In this document: positions 40,201-48,352 of the stretch, in pieces
How the letters are laid out: every line of letters starts with the position of its first letter
How positions within the stretch are numbered: position 1 is the first letter of the stretch
Notes under the pieces: model-generated
Seen by the model: the letters and a program-made list of their open reading frames with translations, nothing else
What the model was told of the DNA's origin: nothing
Database searches by the model: none
Made by a program: the position numbers and the translations under genes
Assembly (NCBI GenBank): GCA_018335655.1
Contig: JAGXRX010000014.1
Span: 1 to 64,000 of the forward strand
Reading direction: 5' to 3'
Source of the DNA: Erysipelothrix sp.
Lineage (GTDB): Bacteria > Bacillota_I > Bacilli_A > Erysipelotrichales > Erysipelotrichaceae
Length of the DNA: 64,000 nt

Positions 40201-40335
40201 GCGTTGAATCGTTTCCCTCTGGATGTGCTCGATATTGATAAGCGAACAGACAGCTTTGATGAAGTAGTACTGGGGTATCACAAACTTAATGCGATGGCAG
40301 AAGCTATGCGATGCCTTCATTGTGATCGGAGGTAA
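37237..40335 (+). CDS. NuoF-GltD fusion flavoprotein (1032 aa), hydrogenase 2
   Basis: N-half: [35 protein letters not shown]. C-half: [14 protein letters not shown]...[56 protein letters not shown]. Confidence 0.92.
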   Translation: [1032 protein letters not shown]

Positions 40336-40340
40336 TTGCC

Positions 40341-42152
40341 ATGATCAACCTTACCATCAATAATAAACGGATAAATGTAGAGGATAATACGACCATTATT
40401 GAGGCTGCAAGACTTAATGGCATCAATATTCCTAGTTTATGTAAACTTAATGATGTGTGTAATTTTGGTACATGTAGAATGTGCGTGGTTGAAGTTGAAA
40501 AAGCAAAAACTCTTCAAGCAGCCTGCGTTACCATGGCTCAAGAAGGAATGATTGTCAAAACCAATACAGCAAAAGTTCAAAGAATGCGCAAAGTGTTGTA
40601 TGAACTGTTGTTGTCAGATCATAAGCAACAATGTTTGAGTTGCTCAAGAAATCTGACGTGTGAATTACAAGCACTTGGCAAGACCCTTGGAATCACTGAA
40701 AGCCGCTTTAATAACAACCAGTCCCACCGAAAGAGTGAGACAACATACTCAATTACACGTGATATGGACAAATGTATCCTGTGTCGCAGATGTATTAGCG
40801 TGTGTAATGAAATACAAGGTGTTGGGATTTTGAATGCTCAAAACCGAGGTTTTGATACAGTGGTATCCGTCGCACAGCAAATGAACATGGCTGATACGGA
40901 TTGTATATACTGTGGACAATGTACGCTAGTTTGCCCGGTCGGTGCTTTGATGGAAACTGATGCTATCTCTATTGTTAAGCAAGCATTAAGTGATCCTGAC
41001 ATTCATACCGTCGTTCAAGTCGCACCTGCTGTTAGAGTTGCAATCGGGGAAGAATTTGGTTATCCCGCTGGAACTGCGGTTACAGGAAAACTATTCAGTG
41101 CTTTGCGAGATATCGGATTCGATGATGTATTCGACACGAATTTCGCTGCTGACCTCACTATCATCGAAGAAGGAACAGAGTTTTTAGGTCGACTAAAGAA
41201 TGTGATGATCAATAATCAGAATTTACTACCAATGATCACTTCCTGTTCACCTGGCTGGATAAAATTCTGTGAACATAACTTCCCGCAGCATCTTCATTTG
41301 CTTTCGACCTGTAAGTCACCTCACATGATGTTGGGTGCTTTAGTAAAGTCATACTATGCTAAAAAAATAAATGTTGATCCAAAGAAAATGTTTGTTGTCT
41401 CAATTATGCCTTGTACAGCGAAGAAATTTGAAATCTCTCGTGATGAGTTGGTATCAGATGACATGGCAAATGTAGACGCTGTACTTACTACCCGTGAGTT
41501 GGCGGCAATGATTAAAGAATCAGGCATAGAGTTTACGATGTTACCAGAGGGTGATGTGGATAATCCACTAGGATTTAGCAGTGGAGCAGCCGATATTTTC
41601 GGTGTGACCGGTGGGGTTATGGAAGCAGCCTTGAGAACAGCTTACGAACTGATTACAGCTCGTGAATTTCCATTTGAACAACTTCGCTTGAAATCCATTG
41701 AAGGTTTCGCTCCAATCAAAGAAGCTGAAATCACGATTAACAATCCAGTGCCTGCATTTAGTTATCTAGAAGGTCAGACATTAAGAATTGCTGTTGCGAG
41801 TGGAGCAAAAAATGCAGAGATATTAATGAAACAAGTTGCTGAGGGGACATCTCCATATCACTTTATTGAGATTATGGGTTGTCCGGGAGGATGTATCAAT
41901 GGTGGAGGGCAACCTCGCTGGAAAGATCCGACAACTCCTCAAAAACGGTTGGAAGGATTATTTGCGGAGGATAGTCGCAAGTCAATACGTAAATCTCATC
42001 AAAATGACTTTGTTAATGAGTTGTATGAAGAATTTCTATCAAATCCAAACAGTCATGTAGCTCATCATTATTTGCACACTCATTATGTCAAACGTGGAAA
42101 GTTTAATGAATATATTCCTCATTCCATCTTTACTGATCATACAGATAAATGA
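40341..42152 (+). CDS. [FeFe]-hydrogenase catalytic subunit 2 (HydA-type)
   Basis: TSCSPGW, MPCTAKKFE, EIMGCPGGCINGGGQP; N-term FeS domains. Confidence 0.92.
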   Translation: MINLTINNKRINVEDNTTIIEAARLNGINIPSLCKLNDVCNFGTCRMCVVEVEKAKTLQAACVTMAQEGMIVKTNTAKVQRMRKVLYELLLSDHKQQCLSCSRNLTCELQALGKTLGITESRFNNNQSHRKSETTYSITRDMDKCILCRRCISVCNEIQGVGILNAQNRGFDTVVSVAQQMNMADTDCIYCGQCTLVCPVGALMETDAISIVKQALSDPDIHTVVQVAPAVRVAIGEEFGYPAGTAVTGKLFSALRDIGFDDVFDTNFAADLTIIEEGTEFLGRLKNVMINNQNLLPMITSCSPGWIKFCEHNFPQHLHLLSTCKSPHMMLGALVKSYYAKKINVDPKKMFVVSIMPCTAKKFEISRDELVSDDMANVDAVLTTRELAAMIKESGIEFTMLPEGDVDNPLGFSSGAADIFGVTGGVMEAALRTAYELITAREFPFEQLRLKSIEGFAPIKEAEITINNPVPAFSYLEGQTLRIAVASGAKNAEILMKQVAEGTSPYHFIEIMGCPGGCINGGGQPRWKDPTTPQKRLEGLFAEDSRKSIRKSHQNDFVNELYEEFLSNPNSHVAHHYLHTHYVKRGKFNEYIPHSIFTDHTDK

Positions 42153-42251
42153 TATTGTAGCAGTAGGTTTAGGTTACGAATTAGGAATAGGAAAAAGAAA
42201 GAGGAGCAACAAGCAGCTAAAGATGATATTAGTAAACTTGTTAGATAAAAC

Positions 42252-43046
42252 ATGAGCTATAAAGTTATAAGCAAACGTCAATTAAATAAACTCACATTTG
42301 CCATGAAAATTGAGGCTAAAGAAATTGTGACAAATGCAAAAGCGGGTCATTTTGTCATGATTAGGGTTCACCAACAAGGTGAGCGAATTCCTTTAACAAT
42401 TGCAGATGCACATGGGGAATGTATTGAGGTGATTTTTAAAGTAGTAGGTGATACAACTTCTAAACTAGGTCAACTTGAAGTTGGTGATAATGTCTATGAG
42501 ATTATCGGACCATTGGGTAATCCCTTTCCTATGCCAACAATTCAATCACTGTGTGTTATTGCCGGTGGGGTTGGCTGTGCAATAGGTTATCCAGTTGCAA
42601 AGCAATTCATGCAAGAAGGTGTTAATGTGACATTTATTGCTGGATTCAAAGATGAGAGCGAAATATTTTATGCGCAAGAGTTTCATCAAGTAAGCAATCA
42701 GTGCATAATCACAGTTGAAAATAAAAGTGACAACTACATACAAGGCACAGTTGTTGATGCCTTAAATAATCTTCTTTTGACTCAAAAAGTTGATGCTCTA
42801 TTTGTTATTGGATCATTACCAATGATGAAAGCAATCACTAAGATTGGTGAGCAACATCAAATCTTAACAGTTGTTAGTTTAAACCCGATTATGGTAGATG
42901 GTATTGGTATGTGTGGTGGCTGTCGTGTAAATGTTGGTGGTCAAGCACATTTTGCATGTGTTGATGGCCCAGAATTTGATGGTCGTTTAGTTGACTTTGA
43001 TACATTGATAGCACGCAATCAAGCGTATGATTGTAGGTGGAAATAA
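42252..43046 (+). CDS. FNR-type oxidoreductase with C-terminal [2Fe-2S] (NfnA/SudB-like)
   Basis: Flavin/NAD domain plus CGGCRVNVGGQAHFACVDGPEFDG. Confidence 0.85.
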   Translation: MSYKVISKRQLNKLTFAMKIEAKEIVTNAKAGHFVMIRVHQQGERIPLTIADAHGECIEVIFKVVGDTTSKLGQLEVGDNVYEIIGPLGNPFPMPTIQSLCVIAGGVGCAIGYPVAKQFMQEGVNVTFIAGFKDESEIFYAQEFHQVSNQCIITVENKSDNYIQGTVVDALNNLLLTQKVDALFVIGSLPMMKAITKIGEQHQILTVVSLNPIMVDGIGMCGGCRVNVGGQAHFACVDGPEFDGRLVDFDTLIARNQAYDCRWK

Positions 43047-43048
43047 AC

Positions 43049-44392
43049 ATGCGAAATGAACCAAGTGTATTAGAAGCTAGTTTGCGAAAAGATACTTTCG
43101 ATGAAGTTAGTCTTGGTTTTAGCAAGCAACAAGTAATGGCAGAGGCCGATCGTTGTTTAAAATGTAAATCACAGCCCTGTGTCACAAGTTGTCCGGTTCA
43201 TGTTGATATTCCTACTTTTTTAGCACAAATCAAGCAAGATAAAGTTGATGATGCTTTAGCAACAATTCTAAAGACAAATCCTTTACCAGGAGTTTGTGGA
43301 CGGGTATGTCCACAAGAAAGCCAATGTGAAGCAGCTTGTGTTTTAACAAAGGTTAACAAAGCAGTCAACATCGGTCAATGTGAGCGTTATGTTGCTGATC
43401 ATGGTACGTGGACTTCAACAAAGAAAAAAGCAATCAATAAAAAAGTAGCAGTAGTGGGGGCAGGACCTGCCGGGATAGCATGTGCCTACACCTTAAGCAA
43501 TGCTGGAATTTCAGTTGATATTTATGATAGTTGGGACCAGATGGGTGGAGTACTACGCTATGGGATACCAGATTTTAGACTTCCAAAAGCAGTGGTTGAT
43601 CTAGAGATTGATCGCTTAATGAATGAATTGATTACCTTTAAGAAGAACACAGTAGTTGGTAAAACCATTACTTTAGATCAATTAAAACAACAACAAGTCG
43701 ATGCAATTTTTATAGCAAGTGGTGCAGGGTTACCTGAGTTTGTTGAAATGGAGCATAGTGATGCCATTGGTGTTTTTTCAGCAAATGAATTTCTCACAAG
43801 AATCAATACATTTTCAGCTCATTTAGATGATCATGATACACCTTTATATCCAATGAAAAAAACAATAGTTATTGGTGGTGGTAATGTTGCACTTGATGCT
43901 GCTCGTTGTGCTTTGCGCTTAAATGTTGATGTTTGCATTGCGTATCGAAGAACCATTAATCGTATGCCAGCTCGCTTAGCTGAGGTAGAGCATGCACTTG
44001 ATGAGGGTATTGAAGTTAAAGAATGTTTATCACCAAAAGCAGTAATTGTTGATGAACACTATAAGATGACTGGAATTTTATTTCAACCTACTAAATTTGT
44101 CATGGTTGATGGGAAAGAAAGAGTTGTGGAAGATGTTGAGCAACAACCAATTATTATCGAAGCAGATAGCTGCATCGTCGCTGTTGGAACAAGTCCAAAT
44201 CCATTATTTAACTCAACCTTACCACAGCTTAAACTGAATAAATGGCATTCAATTGAAGTGGATGAGCACTTAGAAAGTTCGATTCCAATGGTTTATGCTG
44301 GAGGCGATGCGGTGTTAGGGTCTGCTACAGTCATTGCAGCATTAGGACAAGGGAAAAAAGCAGCCTTAAGCATTATTGCGAAACTTTGTTAA
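43049..44392 (+). CDS. NADPH-dependent glutamate synthase small-subunit-like (NfnB/SudA/GltA)
   Basis: RKDTFDEVSLGFSKQQVMAEADRCLKC...; GAGPAGIACAYTL; IGGGNVALDAARCALRLNVDVCIAYRR. Confidence 0.88.
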   Translation: MRNEPSVLEASLRKDTFDEVSLGFSKQQVMAEADRCLKCKSQPCVTSCPVHVDIPTFLAQIKQDKVDDALATILKTNPLPGVCGRVCPQESQCEAACVLTKVNKAVNIGQCERYVADHGTWTSTKKKAINKKVAVVGAGPAGIACAYTLSNAGISVDIYDSWDQMGGVLRYGIPDFRLPKAVVDLEIDRLMNELITFKKNTVVGKTITLDQLKQQQVDAIFIASGAGLPEFVEMEHSDAIGVFSANEFLTRINTFSAHLDDHDTPLYPMKKTIVIGGGNVALDAARCALRLNVDVCIAYRRTINRMPARLAEVEHALDEGIEVKECLSPKAVIVDEHYKMTGILFQPTKFVMVDGKERVVEDVEQQPIIIEADSCIVAVGTSPNPLFNSTLPQLKLNKWHSIEVDEHLESSIPMVYAGGDAVLGSATVIAALGQGKKAALSIIAKLC

Positions 44393-44418
44393 TGTTAAGA
44401 CTACTATAGTAAGTATCT

Positions 44419-44475
44419 TCTGATATAGAGCGACAACACTGAGACCATGGGATTGAAACCATGGTTTTTTTGTGT
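44419..44475 (+). repeat. tRNA-Leu-3'/terminator repeat, copy D (terminator half)
   Basis: TTCTGATATAGAG...CTGAGACCATGGGATTGAAACCATGGTTTTTTTGTG. Confidence 0.8.
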
Positions 44476-44514
44476 TTTTTGTGGATGACTTGTTATTACA
44501 GTTTAAGAGTATGT

Positions 44515-44700
44515 CTAATCTTTGTTTTTTATTAAAGGGAACATAAATACTAAACACGCAATAAAAAATATAATGCTTCCTATTAAGTTAATCCAGTCTT
44601 GCGAGAGAATACTTGAAATTATGTATAAAATACTGCATAGGACAAATAGGCCCCAACCAATTAATTGAATCTGTGTTGTGTTCGGTTTCTTTTTTAACAT
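44515..44700 (-). CDS. Small membrane protein (61 aa, 2 TM)
   Basis: MLKKKPNTTQIQLIGWGLFVLCSILYIISSILSQDWINLIGSIIFFIACLVFMFPLIKNKD; AGGGGAT upstream. Confidence 0.5.
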   Translation of the reverse strand: MLKKKPNTTQIQLIGWGLFVLCSILYIISSILSQDWINLIGSIIFFIACLVFMFPLIKNKD

Positions 44701-45383
44701 CTTTGTGATCCCCTTTTTTTCATCTGCTTTAATATTTAATTGTAATCATTTCCCTATCTTTTATAAAAAAAAATTAGTACCATAACATAAAGTTTAATGA
44801 TTTATCATATGTTGCTTTTTAGCTGGTTAAATCATTTTTAAGCTCTGTCATTTGCTTTTCTCTATCTTGTGTTTATTCTTGTATGTGATCTAATTATAAT
44901 TGTGACATGGGTTGCAGTTAGTGATCTTGTGTAATCTCATCATTTATCCCATGATTTTGTAGCTCTCTATTTAACTATCTGTGTTTTGGCCTTTGCTAGA
45001 AACTATAGCATATCCTGGGTTCATAGGATTGTACATCTATGCAATATCTATACTCATGTATATACTGTGTTTGCATACCGTATATTCAAATTTTACACTT
45101 TTGTATCAATAAGTCAAAAAACTATTTAAACATTATTTTGTTTGTTTTGCACTTAAAGGAAATTTAATGGCTCATGATATTTCTATCAAGTAACTCTCTT
45201 AAAGTCAGAAATGGTGTATCGGAATTTTTCATAAAGAAAGATATATTAGAGGTACAACAGAAGTGTATCAAAATCTTTAAAACATACTGACAAATTCCTT
45301 CCATTTGTACTGAAAACAGCCTAATAATGTCATATTTTGACTATTTATCATATGTATGGACAATTATACTCAACACTTCAATT

Positions 45384-45443
45384 CTCTTCATCCACACCAT
45401 TCTGATACGTAGACTATGGGATCGAAACTATGGTTTTTTTGTG
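45384..45443 (+). repeat. tRNA-Leu-3'/terminator repeat, copy E
   Basis: CTCTTCATCCACACCATTCTGATACGTAGACTATGGGATCGAAACTATGGTTTTTTTGTG. Confidence 0.88.
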
Positions 45444-45627
45444 AAGTAAATATTGCATGAATGATTCAAACTACTATATGATGAATCTAAGATTAATATT
45501 GATGAAATTCCAATATGAAGTAATGGTTTTTAATAAAAGCAACTATCAGTTGACACATTTCCATAAATGTTGGTAGACAATGCAAGTGTTTTTTTATAGT
45601 ATGTTGGTAGAAAAGGGTGGTTCGATT

Positions 45628-46122
45628 ATGACAGAGAAAATATATAAACTAAGAAAAGAATTGAGCTTGACGCAAGATGAGTTTGGAGCAATGTTGTCGG
45701 TTTCAAGACAAGCGGTTTCAAAATGGGAGTTGGGTCAAAGCACTCCTGATCTTGCAACACTTCGAAAAATGAAGCAAGTGTTTAATGTTTCGTATGACGA
45801 GTTATTAGAGGATGATAAGATTATTGAGCATAATAGTGATTTGATAGTCAATTTAAGAAACAAACGAACCTTCTTTTACTACAGCATTATGTTAATAGTA
45901 ATCTCACTTCTATTTTTCTTGTATTATATAACCATTCGACTTAATGGTTACTATGATGGGTTTATATTAAAAACTCAATTTGAATTAATTCAATCTCAAC
46001 AAGGCTACGACTGGTTCTATTACTTTATTACGACTGGATTATTGGCGATTTCCACAACTACTTTCTTATTTGGATTATTGTTCATTTATCTGTCTCAAAG
46101 AAAAAACATTTCTAAGCATTAA
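45628..46122 (+). CDS. XRE-family regulator with C-terminal TM helices
   Basis: IYKLRKELSLTQDEFGAMLSVSRQAVSKWELGQSTPDLATL...; two TM segments. Confidence 0.85.
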   Translation: MTEKIYKLRKELSLTQDEFGAMLSVSRQAVSKWELGQSTPDLATLRKMKQVFNVSYDELLEDDKIIEHNSDLIVNLRNKRTFFYYSIMLIVISLLFFLYYITIRLNGYYDGFILKTQFELIQSQQGYDWFYYFITTGLLAISTTTFLFGLLFIYLSQRKNISKH

Positions 46123-46430
46123 AAAGTCGTCTATAAAGACGATTTTTCTTTGGTTTACACATCTACATAGGATGTATTATGTTGTTATTAAAACATCTAG
46201 TAATCTCAATAAATACTTGTTGAAACCCTATGGGAAGGATGCTATTATGATATTAACATACGGGGGAATAGGTATGAAGCAATCAAGGAATCATCTCATT
46301 CAACGATCAATAATGCGTTGTTTTTTTCGTTCTTTGATTGATAAAGCTTAGAATTATGATTCGACTTTAAAGATTAATTGATTTTTACTAATTAATTGAC
46401 AAAAGATCAATTTCCATTGAGAGGAATCCT

Positions 46431-46904
46431 ATGATAATTGCAATTGGGCATTACAAACTAGATGTTGACGTGAGTCGCACAAGAGCAGCTAACTCATTGC
46501 TTAAACCACCGAATCAAGAATGTGAATGCGATGTTTGTCAAAACTTTGCACCTTCAATTTCTAAAGCAGATTCTAAAATATTGGATTTTTTTGAGAGTTT
46601 TGGACTTGATCCAAAAAAAGCTTCTGAAGTCATGCAATATGGTCCAGTTAACAATGGCGAAATGTTGTGTGCAGGGTTATTTCATATTGTAGGCGAGATT
46701 ATTGAACTTAAAGAGAGTAATCGAAATGATAATGTGAAGATTAGTTCTTATGAAATTGATTCAGAAATTATACTCTCAGAAAGATTCAAAGTAGGATTTA
46801 CAAGTGATTGCTCTTTAGTTCCAGAAGCATTTCCTAAACCACACTTTCAATTAAATATTACAATTTTACTACCATGGGTAATGGATTATCCACCTGAAGA
46901 CTAA
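46431..46904 (+). CDS. Conserved hypothetical with CECDVC motif
   Basis: NQECECDVCQNFAPSI...FFESFGLDPKKASEV...GLFHIVGEI. Confidence 0.65.
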   Translation: MIIAIGHYKLDVDVSRTRAANSLLKPPNQECECDVCQNFAPSISKADSKILDFFESFGLDPKKASEVMQYGPVNNGEMLCAGLFHIVGEIIELKESNRNDNVKISSYEIDSEIILSERFKVGFTSDCSLVPEAFPKPHFQLNITILLPWVMDYPPED

Positions 46905-46969
46905 TTACAGAATATTGCAAATGATTTAGCTTTTACTCATAAAGATATCTTCATGGGGAGTAAAAAAAT

Positions 46970-47578
46970 ATGAAAAAAATCTTTACTATCATCACTATCA
47001 CTATAGCTATACCTATTGTGCTTATATTTGCGTTAGTCCTCTCATCAGAAGTAATAGGTGATTGGTATTTTGATAAGAATCAATTTGAGATGGCAGAATC
47101 ATCCTATGCTTTAAGTTACAGCTTTTACAGCAATTTCAGTAGTCTAGAAAAGTTATCTATTTCAGCACGCCTTCTAGATCATTATGAACTTCAAGTAGAA
47201 TATTTACCTATCTTGCTTAAAGAAGGAAAGGCTAGACTTAGTGATGTTGATTACAATCAGTTTCTAATTGATTATATTACTTCATTGTATTATGTTGGTC
47301 GTATAAGTGATTACAAAGTAGAATACCGCGCAAATATACATACATTGAAGCAAACAACAATTGGTCTACTTCCACTAGAACCATTGCTTTACGACATCAA
47401 TGCAACAAACGAAGATTTCATTTGGGCTACAGAAATATGTTATGAGTTACTTAATGGAACCGATAATAAGCATGTTAAGTCTGTCGTGTATTCAGTACTT
47501 TTCGATATCTATTCCAAACTTGGAGATGATCTAAAAGCTCAGGAGATGCTAGAACTATCTGAGAGTGTTGCGAAATAA
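46970..47578 (+). CDS. Hypothetical membrane-anchored protein
   Basis: N-terminal TM, helical remainder; AUG after GGGGAG RBS. Confidence 0.6.
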   Translation: MKKIFTIITITIAIPIVLIFALVLSSEVIGDWYFDKNQFEMAESSYALSYSFYSNFSSLEKLSISARLLDHYELQVEYLPILLKEGKARLSDVDYNQFLIDYITSLYYVGRISDYKVEYRANIHTLKQTTIGLLPLEPLLYDINATNEDFIWATEICYELLNGTDNKHVKSVVYSVLFDIYSKLGDDLKAQEMLELSESVAK

Positions 47579-47730
47579 GTTTATTGATGGTATATAAATA
47601 ACTTTTCTTATTCATTATTTAATGAGGTTTAGAAATGTGTTGAAAACTAACTATTGTTCAATTCCCTCGACGATAAATTGGGGATTAGATAATACTTTAC
47701 ATTTAAAAGTAAAGACATAAAGGAGAAAAA

Positions 47731-48315
47731 ATGCCACAAGAAGAAAACGTATTCCAGTCAAAAGGGATCCAAGATAATGATTTAATGTCATATTTGCTTG
47801 CTTCATATAGAGATAAAAAGATTATTCTTGTTTATACAAATATTGATAGGACGGATTTCTTTTCAGCGGGAATAGTATCTGAAATATTCGATAATGAGGT
47901 TATAATCAACCACTATCTACCAAATGGCAAATATGATGGTTTTATAGTTAAGCAAATATCAAGTATTTACAAAGTCATAGCAGAATCAAAATACGTAAAG
48001 AAAATAGAAAAACTAAGCGAAATAGAAGAAGTAAAACATGATAAACTACGAAGAATTAAGAACGATGGGGTTTTAACTTTATTAACGTATGCATATGAAA
48101 CTAAAAAAGTTGTGAGTATCGAATTATTTGAAAGTGATAATGAAGATGCAGTTGGGTTTGTTACTCAGATTAATGATAAATATTGCACTATATCATTACT
48201 TAGTGACTACGGAGAAAATGATGGAGTAACGATATTTAATATTGAGGATATTTCACACTTAGCGTGTGATTCAGACGATGAATATGTTCTTAAGCAGTTA
48301 CATGAACATTTGTAG
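47731..48315 (+). CDS. Hypothetical protein with two similar halves
   Basis: LASYRDKKIILVYTNIDR...GIVSEIFDNEVIINHYLPNGKYDGF.. and TYAYETKKVVSIELFES...GFVTQINDKYCTISLLSDYGENDGV. Confidence 0.65.
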   Translation: MPQEENVFQSKGIQDNDLMSYLLASYRDKKIILVYTNIDRTDFFSAGIVSEIFDNEVIINHYLPNGKYDGFIVKQISSIYKVIAESKYVKKIEKLSEIEEVKHDKLRRIKNDGVLTLLTYAYETKKVVSIELFESDNEDAVGFVTQINDKYCTISLLSDYGENDGVTIFNIEDISHLACDSDDEYVLKQLHEHL

Positions 48316-48352
48316 AATACTTGGCGTAAAAACACAATATGATTAGTAAGAA

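Noticed and set aside
38541-42060. Shadow ORFs within hydrogenase operon 2 (38541-38735, 39821-40015, 39943-40125, 40990-41187, 41836-42060)
   Set aside because: Contained in convincing CDSs.
44366-44557. Minus-strand ORF 63 aa (…TKKPWFQSHGL…)
   Set aside because: Antisense through repeat copy D; similarity to the tRNA-Leu antisense ORF (TKKPWVRSHGL) reflects the DNA repeat, not a protein family.
46070-46351. 93-aa ORF overlapping the end of the XRE gene
   Set aside because: Out-of-frame, non-protein-like; contains a CAACG...CGTTG-T7 hairpin better explained as a terminator.
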